From Calothrix sp. HK-06 (GTDB lineage: Bacteria > Cyanobacteriota > Cyanobacteriia > Cyanobacteriales > Nostocaceae): DNA of 64,000 bases. Positions 36,421-45,216 of the stretch are shown here, piece by piece (position 1 is the stretch's first letter; the number at the start of each line of letters is the position of its first letter). Under the pieces are notes generated by a model that was given only the letters and a program-made list of their open reading frames with translations, did not search any database and was not told where the DNA came from. The stretch lies in NCBI RefSeq assembly GCF_001904745.1, contig NZ_MRCD01000007.1:116905-180904 (forward strand). The letters are read 5' to 3'. A program made the position numbers and the translations under genes.

Positions 36421-37434
36421 TTGGATGCAACTTGCGCTCCAGGCGATATAGCCTACCCAACAGACTTAGAGCTATTAAATCAAGGGAGAAAGCACACAGA
36501 AAAAATCATAGACTTACTTTATGAACAACTAAACGGTCAATTAGAGAAGAAACCAAGAACGTACCGAGAGGTTGCGAGAAAAGATTATCTAGAAGTGGCT
36601 AAAAAACGTCGCGTATCCCAAAAAGATAGGAGAAAAGCAATTAAAAAACAACTTCAGTATGTTAAAAGAAATTTATCTCATATTAGACAGTTAATCTTAT
36701 CAGGCGCGAATTTAGAAAATTTAACTGACAGACAGTATAAAATGTTGCTTGTAGTTGCAGAAATATATCGCCAACAACTATGGTTGTATGAAAATCAAAA
36801 ACAGAGTATTGATGACCGCATTGTTAGTTTAAACCAGCCACACATCCGCCCAATAGTCCGGGGGAAAGCTGGTAAGGCAGTAGAGTTTGGCGCCAAACTA
36901 TCTGCTAGTTACTTTGATGGGTATGTATTCCTAGACCATATTAGCTGGGATAACTTTAATGAATCAGGAGATTTCAAAGCACAAGTAGAAGCGTATAAAA
37001 ATTATACTGGTTACTATCCAGAATCCATTCATGTTGATAAAATTTATCGTACAAGGGAAAATCGAGCTTGGTGCAAAGAAAGAGGCATTGTAATGAGCGG
37101 GCCTCCTTTGGGAAGACCAAAGGTTAATATTAGTAAAGAAGAAAAAAAACAAGCTTTGGAGTCCGAGAGAATTCGTAATTGCATTGAAGGAAAGTTTGGA
37201 CAGGGTAAAAGAAGATTTAGTCTTAATCGAGTCATGACCAAACTGCCTCACACTTCTCTGACTGCAATTGCTATTACTTTTTTAGTAATGAACCTTTCTA
37301 ACTACCTATCACGGGTTTTTTGTGCTTTTTTATGTCTATCTTTGAAAAAAACACCTTTTTTACAGTTTTATATAAATGAAACTTATAAAAAGTATGATTT
37401 TAATCAGCCTCAACTTATATTTAATTTTGCTTAA
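36421..37434 (+). CDS. IS transposase, C-terminal DDE catalytic part (frame B)
   Basis: This frame encodes the DDE catalytic domain. Likely acidic residues are the D of LDATCAPGDI, the D of SIHVDKIYRT and the E of IRNCIEGKFGQGKRRF. The frame is open upstream through the A-run (KTEKIEEDNTPKNRGKLI), so its real product is probably a frame A-B fusion of about 499 residues made by -1 slippage at 36362-36370. Coordinates given start at the TTG codon 36421; independent initiation there is unlikely. If slippage does not occur, the element is inactive. Confidence 0.85.
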   Translation: MDATCAPGDIAYPTDLELLNQGRKHTEKIIDLLYEQLNGQLEKKPRTYREVARKDYLEVAKKRRVSQKDRRKAIKKQLQYVKRNLSHIRQLILSGANLENLTDRQYKMLLVVAEIYRQQLWLYENQKQSIDDRIVSLNQPHIRPIVRGKAGKAVEFGAKLSASYFDGYVFLDHISWDNFNESGDFKAQVEAYKNYTGYYPESIHVDKIYRTRENRAWCKERGIVMSGPPLGRPKVNISKEEKKQALESERIRNCIEGKFGQGKRRFSLNRVMTKLPHTSLTAIAITFLVMNLSNYLSRVFCAFLCLSLKKTPFLQFYINETYKKYDFNQPQLIFNFA

Positions 37435-37490
37435 ATAACTGGTCAACCTTCAAATTGCTTTTTCACGACTTTTTCAGCAAACCCTATTTA

Positions 37491-37640
37491 AAAAAATAAA
37501 GAAGTTTGAAAACACTGTTTTTAGAGTAATTTAGCGGGTTAATAGTGATAATTTAGTTGCTACTCAAGGCGCCGCTTCTAATCGCACTCACTACGCTTCA
37601 TCATCCGCACAAGCTAGCACTTATTAATTGATTGATGAAA
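37491..37640. other. Region after the IS with a possible gene-tail remnant
   Basis: A plus-strand frame immediately after a stop near 37531 reads VNSDNLVATQGAASNRTHYA and then SSSAQASTY, ending at a TAA near 37627, directly before a terminator. It has no start codon, so it looks like the 3' tail of a lost gene. Evidence is limited to its position and to the terminator that follows. Confidence 0.3.
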
Positions 37641-37645
37641 AATCA

Positions 37646-37684
37646 AAATCCCGGTAGCTTTTACGCATACCGGGATTTATTTTT
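37646..37684 (+). terminator. Strong rho-independent terminator
   Basis: AAATCCCGGTA (37646-37656) pairs perfectly with TACCGGGATTT (37668-37678), followed by ATTTTT. It ends just upstream of a ribosome-binding site and small ORF. Confidence 0.85.
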
Positions 37685-37698
37685 AAAGGAGTAGTACT

Positions 37699-37974
37699 AT
37701 GAGTGATGCAGAAATATTTTTAGAAATATGTTATGAGAAAGAAAAGTTTAATCCTATTTATACTTTACATTCGGATATGAATATAAAGGGGGCATTTGAC
37801 AACCATTGGTTGCGAAAATTTCTGGAATCAAAAATTGATAACCATTGGTTATCAAGTTTAAGGTTTTATGTTGAAACGGGCAAGGATGCCCGTTCCACAA
37901 GATGTGTATTCCACAAGATGTCTGTTCCACAAGATACAAGATGTTTATTCCATAATTTGTCCCATACTTTATAA
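37699..37974 (+). CDS. Small hypothetical ORF running into a tandem repeat
   Basis: A 91-residue frame starts MSDAEIFLEICYEKEKFNPI after a good AAGGAG site 11 bases upstream. Residues 1-60 look like ordinary coding sequence with no family I know. From about residue 61 the frame is made of the repeat at 37877-37955 (TGKDARSTRCVFHKMSVPQD), so the original C-terminus may have been replaced. It ends overlapping the 3' end of the convergent hydrolase gene by six bases. It may be a recently truncated gene or not a gene. Confidence 0.35.
   Translation: MSDAEIFLEICYEKEKFNPIYTLHSDMNIKGAFDNHWLRKFLESKIDNHWLSSLRFYVETGKDARSTRCVFHKMSVPQDTRCLFHNLSHTL
37877..37955. repeat. Tandem TTCCACAAGATG repeat with GGGCAAGGATGCCC hairpin
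   Basis: A GGGCAAGGATGCCC palindrome is followed by three tandem copies of a roughly 20-bp unit containing TTCCACAAGAT(G). Related sequence in opposite orientation occurs at 63514-63600 (CTTGTGGAATGGGCATCC). Confidence 0.7.
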
Positions 37975-38877
37975 GGAGTGTTGTGTTTGTTCGGAAATCC
38001 AGTCTTGTAAGATGGGGTTGATGATTTGCGGTGCCTCATCTTGGGGGCAATGACCAACACCTTCGATAGGAATAAATTTCAGTACTTGTGGGTAGTCGGC
38101 GAATTGGCGCCCTAATTCTATAGGTTCCCAAGGGTCTGCGGCGCCCCATAAAATAATTGCAGGACAGGGTAATTTGGGTAATAAGTCTTCGGGCAAGGGT
38201 CCGCTAGAATATGATGTAAATGCTAAAAATACAGCGACAGCTCCTGGGTCTGCTGCTGGTGACATTAAAATATCTATTAATTCGTCGGTGACTGCATCTG
38301 GGTTCGCGTAAGCTTGTAATAAGATTTTACGAACTGTTTTTGGCTTGGCAATTTGGTTAAAGAAAAAGTTACCTACAGCTTCGTTAGATAATACTTTTTG
38401 CAATAATGGGGCGCCAAAACGTCGATACCACGGCAAAGCTGCGCGTTTGCGGTCGTGTAATAAACGCAACGAACAGTTAAGCATCGCGACTCCACGAGCA
38501 ATATCTGGATTATCTACTGCTGCTTGCATGGCGACAATACAACCAATCGAGTTACCCACCAAAAACACGGCTTCCCCAACTACTTCACGACTAAAATCAG
38601 CTATCTGTTGTCCCCAAGTTTCAAACGTATATTCAATTTCTTTTATTGGGTTGGGTTTTGCTGAACCTCCAAAGCCAATCAAATCAATTGCAAAAACGCG
38701 ACACTTATCTGCTAGTACTGATATATTGTTCCGCCAATGCCATAAAGAGGCGCCGAAACCATGTATTAAAATTACTGCTGGACCTGTAGTTCCTTGCACT
38801 TGGTAAGAGATTGGATAACCCCGCCAAGTCCATATTTGCGATGAAGATAGTTTAGGATTAGAGGCAGATATGGTCAT
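37969..38877 (-). CDS. Alpha/beta-fold hydrolase
   Basis: This 302-residue protein has the alpha/beta hydrolase pattern: oxyanion-hole HGFGAS (39-44), nucleophile S110 in GNSIG, the acid probably in ILWGAADPWEP, and the His in GVGHCPQDEAP near residue 280. The region VFAIDLIGFGGSAKP is typical of the cyanobacterial/plant group that includes haloperoxidase-like and pheophytinase-like hydrolases. The substrate cannot be determined. Single gene; its 3' end meets the small repeat-rich ORF. Confidence 0.87.
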   Translation of the reverse strand: MTISASNPKLSSSQIWTWRGYPISYQVQGTTGPAVILIHGFGASLWHWRNNISVLADKCRVFAIDLIGFGGSAKPNPIKEIEYTFETWGQQIADFSREVVGEAVFLVGNSIGCIVAMQAAVDNPDIARGVAMLNCSLRLLHDRKRAALPWYRRFGAPLLQKVLSNEAVGNFFFNQIAKPKTVRKILLQAYANPDAVTDELIDILMSPAADPGAVAVFLAFTSYSSGPLPEDLLPKLPCPAIILWGAADPWEPIELGRQFADYPQVLKFIPIEGVGHCPQDEAPQIINPILQDWISEQTQHSL

Positions 38878-39099
38878 GGGTTATTACTTAATTTACGTGT
38901 GTTTCAATGCGCTAAAATTTACATCCACGATATTTACAGCTACTATATATACAGTTAGTTGCTGTATTGCTATACGAAATCCACAAACGGATAGTTTGCC
39001 TTCCCAATAAAAACTTTAACTGTTTTTATTTTTTTGTTGCAGAGTAATAATACGAGTATAAATAATATTTATTACATTTGATTATAAGTATTTAAACGT

Positions 39100-39163
39100 A
39101 GAAACCTGGTTTTTAGGATGTCTTGCAATAAAAATGATGATTTCGCATAAAAACCAGGTTTCT
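39100..39163. repeat. AGAAACC element, 64-bp copy abutting the rsgA stop
   Basis: AGAAACCTGGTTTTT (39100-39114) and AAAAACCAGGTTTCT (39149-39163) enclose a core whose reverse strand reads ATCATCATTTTTATTGCA. It resembles the copies at 9829-9894 and 63924-63990. The element ends one base before the rsgA stop codon. Confidence 0.8.
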
Positions 39164-40231
39164 CTAATCTTCGCTTTCTTGATAGAACTGCTGCAATTCC
39201 TGTAATTGTGTACGTCGAGATTTTTGACGATATTTTTTGGTTTCGAGTTTCGGTTCGTAGTGACTTTCACCTTTACCTTTGCTTTTTAGCTTTAAGGTTG
39301 ATTCGGGGTCGGTTGAAGAATTGAGATGAGCTTGTCTTGATACAACTTCTTCTAAAAAGACCAAATAATGTTCGTAGCGTTCCCAATCTCCGCGAACTAC
39401 GCATAATGGTTCATCGCGATGCAAGCAGTCACCAAATCGACAGTTTCCAGTGGCTAGCTTCAGTCTTGCTTCTGGAAAATAGTATGCTAGTTCAGATGGG
39501 CTACAATCTAAGTCGGGTTGGTTAAAACCTGGGGTGTCAGCGAGTAAACCACCGTAAGGTAGTTCAAATAGTTCAACGTGACGGGTAGTATGGCGCCCTT
39601 TACCAAGTTTCCCTGAAACTTCACCAACACGCAAGTTAATATTTGGAATTAATTTATTTATTAAGCTCGATTTACCTACACCAGAGGCGCCTGCTAACAC
39701 GGTAGTTTTATTTTGAAGTCTACTTAATAAAATATCGGTGTTGAGACTGTTATGTACACTAATAAAACTAGGTTGATAACCCCATAAACTTAATCTTTCC
39801 TTAATATCCTTTTGTTCTGCATGTGATACTAAGTCAGATTTATTTAGACACAAAACAACATCTAAGCCAGTAGATTCAGCTTTTACTAAAAAACGGCTAA
39901 GTTGATATGGTTCTAACGGTGGGTCAGCGGCGGCAAATACGAGTAATATTTGATTAACATTAGCGATTGCAGGACGGTCTAATTGACTCGAACGTGGTAA
40001 AACATCCGCAATCGCACCCCGATTACCAGTCCAGTCAGGTTCTTCAACTACAACACGGTCTCCAACCATGACAGAAAGCCCGATTTTTTTTAATCGAGTT
40101 CGACGAGTACAGAGGAGAGTGGGAGGGTGGGAGGGGTCTCCCAACTCTCTGTTCTGTCCATCAAGTTGCACCTGATAAAAATTAGCCTGTACAGCAACGA
40201 CTGTACCTGTTAGTTGTGCCTTCGCTTCCAT
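39164..40231 (-). CDS. rsgA: Ribosome small-subunit-dependent GTPase A
   Basis: RsgA is the circularly permuted GTPase that checks late 30S ribosome maturation. The 355-residue protein has an N-terminal OB fold (1 to about 85). The permuted G motifs are NKSD (130-133), GASGVGKS (181-188), the GRHTTRH switch (212-218) and DTPG (232-235). The zinc knuckle is C264, C269, H271 and C277. The C-terminal tail is long, basic and Gln/Ser-rich. An unusual GC-rich segment in the OB fold (about residues 25-38) is encoded by a G-quadruplex-like, inverted-repeat-flanked sequence. It lies downstream of the tusA-like gene in a dnaJ-linked cluster. Confidence 0.95.
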   Translation of the reverse strand: MEAKAQLTGTVVAVQANFYQVQLDGQNRELGDPSHPPTLLCTRRTRLKKIGLSVMVGDRVVVEEPDWTGNRGAIADVLPRSSQLDRPAIANVNQILLVFAAADPPLEPYQLSRFLVKAESTGLDVVLCLNKSDLVSHAEQKDIKERLSLWGYQPSFISVHNSLNTDILLSRLQNKTTVLAGASGVGKSSLINKLIPNINLRVGEVSGKLGKGRHTTRHVELFELPYGGLLADTPGFNQPDLDCSPSELAYYFPEARLKLATGNCRFGDCLHRDEPLCVVRGDWERYEHYLVFLEEVVSRQAHLNSSTDPESTLKLKSKGKGESHYEPKLETKKYRQKSRRTQLQELQQFYQESED

Positions 40232-40243
40232 ATTAACCGCGAC

Positions 40244-40498
40244 CTAAACCGCGTTTGGACGGCGTACTAACAATGAAAAGTAACCGGAACAATCGGTTAT
40301 TTGCTCGACTTGAAAACCTGCCATAGTTAAGCTGTCAGGTACTTGCTCGATTGGTTCACCTGGGTCTAACCAAACTTCTAGCAAATTACCTGGAGTCATT
40401 TTTTCTAAGCTTAACTTTGTCCGAACAAAATTAATTGGACAAGGGGTACCACGCAAATCAAGTTGAGCATCGGGTGTATATGTAGAAGATACGCTCAT
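40244..40498 (-). CDS. TusA/SirA-like sulphur-carrier protein
   Basis: This 84-residue protein belongs to the TusA family, small carriers that hold sulphur as a cysteine persulphide for tRNA thiolation and other uses. The active-site region is DLRGTPCPINFVRTKL, with the conserved Cys at residue 20 and the CPxN form common in cyanobacteria. It lies between dnaJ (seven bases upstream) and rsgA (12 bases downstream) on the same strand, so the three are probably one transcript. The exact acceptor is unknown. Confidence 0.88.
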   Translation of the reverse strand: MSVSSTYTPDAQLDLRGTPCPINFVRTKLSLEKMTPGNLLEVWLDPGEPIEQVPDSLTMAGFQVEQITDCSGYFSLLVRRPNAV

Positions 40499-40505
40499 TC
40501 CTAGT

Positions 40506-41648
40506 TTATCTCTGATGGAAAAAGTTGCCTAAAAAGCCTTCGATACCGCCCTTTCCGGTGCGTTCCCCTCTAATTTTAGCGAGTTCTTCAAGCAATTTTC
40601 GCTCTTCAGCGCTTAATTTAGATGGATTTGGAATATCAATCATTACCGTCACCAACTGGTCACCCCGGTTAACAGGATTACCTAATCTTGGTACGCCATG
40701 ATTTTCTAACTTAAATTCAGCGTAAGGCTGTGTGCCCGCAGGAATTGTTAATTCCTCTGGCCCATCTACGGTATCTACCTGTAGTCTACATCCTAAAATT
40801 GCTTGCAAATAACTAATTGAAATTGTGGAGCGTATATTTAAGTCTTCGCGTTGGAATTCGCTATCTTCGTTAACTGTTAGTTGAACATACAAGTCACCTG
40901 CTGGGCCACCCCGTTGACCTGCATCTCCTTCACCAGGTATCCGCAAACGTAGTCCATCGTAGACCCCTGCTGGAATTGTGATTTTTAGTTGTTTCGCTAC
41001 CTGATTGGCGCCTTTGCCACTACAGTTATCACATTTTTCTTCGATAACCATTCCCGTTCCGTTACAGGTGGGACAAGTTGAAACTTGGGTGAAACTACCA
41101 AAAGGTGTGCGGGTGACGCGACGTACTTGTCCGGTACCGCTACAAGTTGAACATGTACGTGGACGAGTTCCTGGTTTGGCGCCACTTCCGGTACAAACTT
41201 CACAAGTTTCTAAATGAGCAATACGAATTTGTTTTTCGCCACCAAATACAGCTTCGCGAAAGTCTAACTTTAGGTCGAGTTGTAGGTCATCACCGCGAAC
41301 CGGACCACTACGGCGCCGTTGTTGGGTAGGACCACCCATACCACCTGCAAAACCACTGAAAATACTTTCAAAAATATCGGCGAAACCACCCATGTCGCCC
41401 ATATCTTGAAACCCAACCCCAGCTCCCGCATTCACACCATCGTGACCGAAACGGTCGTAGCGTGCGCGTACTTCTGGCTCAGAAAGCACTTCATAAGCAC
41501 GGTTGATTTCTTTAAAACGTTCTTCTGCCCCCGCTTCTTTATTCACGTCTGGGTGGTACTTACGAGCTAATCGACGGTAAGCACTTTTAATTTCGTCTTT
41601 GTCTGCCTCACGAGAGACACCTAAAATTTCATAATAGTCGCGAGCCAT
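40506..41648 (-). CDS. dnaJ: Chaperone protein DnaJ (type I Hsp40)
   Basis: This 380-residue co-chaperone stimulates DnaK ATP hydrolysis and delivers clients. The J domain starts [20 protein letters not shown] and holds the HPD motif in [10 protein letters not shown] Gly/Phe-rich linker follows ([20 protein letters not shown]). The zinc domain has four CxxCxGxG repeats ([32 protein letters not shown]). The C-terminal substrate domains are complete. It lies downstream of dnaK, separated by about 450 bases that include a dnaK terminator, so it probably has its own promoter and heads the tusA-like/rsgA transcript. Confidence 0.96.
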   Translation of the reverse strand: MARDYYEILGVSREADKDEIKSAYRRLARKYHPDVNKEAGAEERFKEINRAYEVLSEPEVRARYDRFGHDGVNAGAGVGFQDMGDMGGFADIFESIFSGFAGGMGGPTQQRRRSGPVRGDDLQLDLKLDFREAVFGGEKQIRIAHLETCEVCTGSGAKPGTRPRTCSTCSGTGQVRRVTRTPFGSFTQVSTCPTCNGTGMVIEEKCDNCSGKGANQVAKQLKITIPAGVYDGLRLRIPGEGDAGQRGGPAGDLYVQLTVNEDSEFQREDLNIRSTISISYLQAILGCRLQVDTVDGPEELTIPAGTQPYAEFKLENHGVPRLGNPVNRGDQLVTVMIDIPNPSKLSAEERKLLEELAKIRGERTGKGGIEGFLGNFFHQR

Positions 41649-42022
41649 ATTGTAAAAGGTGAGAGTTAGAAGTTAGACATTTTGCGCGCCTTTTCCTCTT
41701 TCAATTTCTTGAGTATAGAGGCGCTGAAGGCAAGAGTTAAGTTTTGTTAATAGTAAATTTTACCTTTTACCTTCTACAAAAATCACCAAAAATAAATATA
41801 TTTAGTCGTTTTGGACTGCAAAAGTGTCCACCAGTTGAAACATGTTTGTAACTTTTTGGTTCGTGAAACGTTATTAAACGTCATGTATGAGTATACTTAA
41901 AATTATCAAGGAAGTGCAGGTGTGGTTTCCACCGCCTTATACGACAATAGCCTACAACAGTAGGTGCGGAAAACCGTATCTTTTATGATACAATTTGAAT
42001 ATGTTATGTCATTCAAAAGCAA
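41649..42022. other. Intergenic region between dnaK terminator and dnaJ
   Basis: About 370 bases without an ORF. A short inverted repeat (ACGTT..AACGT) lies near 41868-41882. No CIRCE operator (TTAGCACTC-N9-GAGTGCTAA) was found. This should contain the dnaJ promoter, which I could not place. Confidence 0.4.
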
Positions 42023-42052
42023 ATTGCCGAGACGAGCGGTTGTCTCGGCAAT
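42023..42052 (-). terminator. Rho-independent terminator of dnaK
   Basis: A perfect 11-bp stem (ATTGCCGAGAC with GTCTCGGCAAT) with an eight-base loop is followed on the minus strand by TTGCTTTT. It lies about 50 bases after the dnaK stop. Confidence 0.85.
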
Positions 42053-42100
42053 CCAGCTTGTTATTACAATTTAACAGATATCAACGAAATTTTTATTATC

Positions 42101-44059
42101 CTAGTCAATCGCTTCGTAATCAGCCAAAGCAACCGTTTCTTCTTCAAAATCAAAATTGAATTGCGGTGTCATGTTTTCGTTTACACCATTATTGCTTTCA
42201 ATACTTGAGGTATTGGTTATTTCGACAATTTCACCTGGTTGACTGTTGCCAGCTCGATTATAAACCTCAGCACCGATAGCAAATAAAGCTTGTTGGAATT
42301 CCTCCAAACGTTGTTGGAACTCATGAATAGAGACATTAGTGTCGTTACTTATTGCTTGTAATTGAGATAATTTTTCATCAGCGGACTGTTTCATTGAGTC
42401 GCTAATTAGATGAGCGTTATTTCTCAAAGTAGATTCATAACTACCCAATAAGTTATCAGCTTGGTTTTTCAAAGCAACTAATTCAATACGCTTCTTATCT
42501 TGTTCTGCAAAGACTTCGGCTTCTTGGCGCATTTTTTCGATTTCCAGCGCACTTAAGCCACCTGTATTAGTAATACGTATGCTTTGCTCTCTACCAGTAC
42601 CTTTGTCTTGAGCGGCAACTTGCATGATACCGTTGACATCAATTTCAAACGACACCTCAATTTGTGGAACTCCGCGCGGTGCAGGTGGAATACCAGTTAG
42701 TAAGAATTTACCAAGGCTTTTATTATCGCGTGCCATTGCCCGTTCACCTTGGAGGACATGAATTTCCACTGAAATTTGCCCATCAATAGCGGTAGAGAAA
42801 ACTTGAGATTTACTGGTGGGAATTGTGGTGTTGCGCTCAATAATTTTGGTGAAAACTTCGCCTAAAGTTTCAATACCTATAGACAACGGAGTGACATCGA
42901 GTAGCAATAAGTTTTCAACTTCACCACCTAATACCCCAGCTTGAATTGCGGCGCCAAGAGCAACAGCTTCATCAGGGTTAATAGAGCGGTCGGGAGCTTT
43001 GCCACCAAAAAACTTGATTAAAGCATTTTGTACGGCAGGAATACGAGTCGAGCCACCGACCAAAATAATTTTATCGATGTCTTGAGGCTTAAGGTCGGCA
43101 TCTTTGAGTGCTTGCGTCATTGGTTCAAGCGTTGCTGCGATTAAATTACTTGCTAACTCTTCAAATTTTGCGCGACTAAGTTCGGTTTCTAAGTGCTTGG
43201 GACCACTGGCATCGGCAGTGATAAATGGCAAGTTAATACTTGTGTTGCCCATGCTCGATAATTCTATTTTGGCTTTTTCCGCAGCTTCACGCAAGCGTTG
43301 CAGTGCCATTTTATCTTGAGCTAAATCGATTCCTGACTCTGTGCGGAAAACTTCAATCATCCATTCAACAATGACGTTATCGAAGTCATCGCCACCTAAA
43401 TGGTTATTACCACAAGTCGCTTTAACCTCAAACACTCCATCCCCAAGTTGGAGAATCGAGACATCAAATGTTCCACCACCAAGGTCAAATACAAGAATTA
43501 GCTGTTCAGCGTCTTGTTTATCTAACCCGAATGCCAAAGCTGCTGCGGTAGGTTCATTGATAATACGTAAAACTTCAAGACCAGCAATTGTGCCTGCGTC
43601 TTTTGTAGCTTGACGTTGGGCATCGGTAAAATATGCGGGTACTGTGATAACTGCTTGTGTAACGCTTTCACCTAAAAAGTTCTCTGCGTCTTGCTTAAGC
43701 TTTTGCAAAACCATCGCGGAGATTTCTTGGGGTGTATAGTTCTTGCCGCGAATTTGGACATCAACCGTGTCATCACGACCTTTTATACACTGATAAGGCA
43801 CCCTCGACCGTTCGGTTTCTGTATGTTCCCAACGGCGCCCAATAAATCGTTTGATACTATAAATAGTATTTTCTGCATTTGTGACAGCTTGACGTTTTGC
43901 TAATTGACCAACCAAGCGTTCACCACCCTTACCAAAACCGACGATACTTGGAGTTGTTCTTCCACCCTCGGTATTAGCAATAACAATTGGTTGACCACCT
44001 TCTAAGACTGCTACGCAACTGTTAGTAGTGCCCAAGTCAATCCCAATAACTTTTCCCAT
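42101..44059 (-). CDS. dnaK: Molecular chaperone DnaK (Hsp70)
   Basis: This 652-residue Hsp70 begins [20 protein letters not shown] (phosphate-1 loop). It contains [51 protein letters not shown] and the adenosine motif [13 protein letters not shown]. The substrate-binding domain and acidic C-terminus ([17 protein letters not shown]) follow. Cyanobacteria carry several DnaK paralogues; linkage to grpE and dnaJ suggests this is the major, DnaK2-type one. grpE is 248 bases upstream on the same strand. No heat-shock operator was recognised. Confidence 0.97.
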   Translation of the reverse strand: MGKVIGIDLGTTNSCVAVLEGGQPIVIANTEGGRTTPSIVGFGKGGERLVGQLAKRQAVTNAENTIYSIKRFIGRRWEHTETERSRVPYQCIKGRDDTVDVQIRGKNYTPQEISAMVLQKLKQDAENFLGESVTQAVITVPAYFTDAQRQATKDAGTIAGLEVLRIINEPTAAALAFGLDKQDAEQLILVFDLGGGTFDVSILQLGDGVFEVKATCGNNHLGGDDFDNVIVEWMIEVFRTESGIDLAQDKMALQRLREAAEKAKIELSSMGNTSINLPFITADASGPKHLETELSRAKFEELASNLIAATLEPMTQALKDADLKPQDIDKIILVGGSTRIPAVQNALIKFFGGKAPDRSINPDEAVALGAAIQAGVLGGEVENLLLLDVTPLSIGIETLGEVFTKIIERNTTIPTSKSQVFSTAIDGQISVEIHVLQGERAMARDNKSLGKFLLTGIPPAPRGVPQIEVSFEIDVNGIMQVAAQDKGTGREQSIRITNTGGLSALEIEKMRQEAEVFAEQDKKRIELVALKNQADNLLGSYESTLRNNAHLISDSMKQSADEKLSQLQAISNDTNVSIHEFQQRLEEFQQALFAIGAEVYNRAGNSQPGEIVEITNTSSIESNNGVNENMTPQFNFDFEEETVALADYEAID

Positions 44060-44307
44060 AAGTATAATATTCTGTACTTGTTAGTTCGTTGACATAACAC
44101 GGAATATCTACATTGGGTTGAGAGCATACTTACGTAATTATTACTAGTGGGAAAAAGTTGCGCTAGCAAAAGAAGTATTAGTGATAATTTTGTACCGAAC
44201 GGTCGTGTACTTGAAGTTTAAAGCAATAGTAGTATAACCGTGTCAATCAAGAAAATTGACGCGGTAAATACGTACATGGAAACTAACTATCAAGTTCAAC
44301 TGTCAGC

Positions 44308-44979
44308 TTAACTATCCGCTGCACTTGATTGAGTATCATCAAGAACAGGCGTATCTTCTTTTGGAGCTGCGACTTTCACCATTGCATGGCGTAGTACACG
44401 TTCACCCAAAAAATATCCGCGCACTAACTCTTCTAACACTGTTCCCTCTGGATGTTCATCCGTAGGTTCGCGCAATACTGCTTCATGAAGGTTGGGGTCA
44501 AATGGTTGACCTTCGGGACGCATTGGCGAAACACCCAATCGTTTTAAACTGTCAACCAGTTGTTTATAAACCCCTTGATAGCTTTTATGAATTGCCATCT
44601 CAGAGTCGTTTTGAGGTTTAATGTGAGCGCGCGCACGCTCAAAATTATCCACTACTGGTAATAGTTCTGTAATGGTGTTTCGTTTAACTAATGCATCAAG
44701 GTCGTCTTTTTCCTTCTGAGTGCGCTTGCGATAATTATCGAAATCTGCTACTAACCGCGTGTATTGATTGCTACTTGCTTCGAGTTGAGCTTTGAGCGAA
44801 TCGATTTGCGGCGCCATTGCACTAACATCATCAGAAGCAGCGTCAGCATTTACGCTATTGTCAGATGTCGAAGCGTAGGAACTTACATCGTTAGTTACCA
44901 CAGCACTGGGGTCAGCTACTTCGCTGCCATATGTACTTGTGTTGTTTTGTTCAGGGAAGTCGCTATTCATCGTTTGCAT
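44308..44979 (-). CDS. grpE: Nucleotide exchange factor GrpE
   Basis: This 223-residue protein releases ADP from DnaK. The N-terminal 55 residues are acidic and disordered. A long helix follows ([37 protein letters not shown]). The C-terminal beta domain has [20 protein letters not shown] and [20 protein letters not shown]. The start is ATG 44979; ATG 44970, with better spacing from a GAGGT site, is an alternative. It precedes dnaK in the classical grpE-dnaK order. Confidence 0.95.
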   Translation of the reverse strand: MQTMNSDFPEQNNTSTYGSEVADPSAVVTNDVSSYASTSDNSVNADAASDDVSAMAPQIDSLKAQLEASSNQYTRLVADFDNYRKRTQKEKDDLDALVKRNTITELLPVVDNFERARAHIKPQNDSEMAIHKSYQGVYKQLVDSLKRLGVSPMRPEGQPFDPNLHEAVLREPTDEHPEGTVLEELVRGYFLGERVLRHAMVKVAAPKEDTPVLDDTQSSAADS

Positions 44980-45216
44980 TACCTCTTAGATCTCTCCTTA
45001 TTGCTGAGTAGTTAATCATCGTTCTCTATTTTGACAAAAGCTGGATATATTCTTCCATCGTAATGAGGACGGCTTTCCGTAGAGTATTGTAGTGCGGGTT
45101 TCCGTAAATTGAGTCAAGGTTCTAATTTTTCTTTGTCAAGATGAGAGTTCTGGGTTGACTCATGGGAATACTCAATATAGAAGAGGTTTTGGCTACCCAT
45201 ATAAATATAAGAATAT

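Larger units (their letters stand above)
35794..37484 (+). mobile_element. IS5/IS1182-like insertion sequence, 1691 bp, with 6-bp target duplication
   Basis: The ends are inverted repeats: GGGTTTGCTGAAAAAG at the left (35794-35809) and the identical 16 bases reversed at the right (37469-37484), with a further GAAAAA match inside. TATTTA flanks both sides directly (35788-35793 and 37485-37490), a likely target-site duplication. Inside lies a DUF772 plus DDE transposase in two overlapping frames. The intact ends and duplication suggest fairly recent movement. Confidence 0.92.

Noticed and set aside
41649..44307. CIRCE heat-shock operator near dnaK/dnaJ/grpE
   Set aside because: No TTAGCACTC-N9-GAGTGCTAA was found upstream of any of the three genes.
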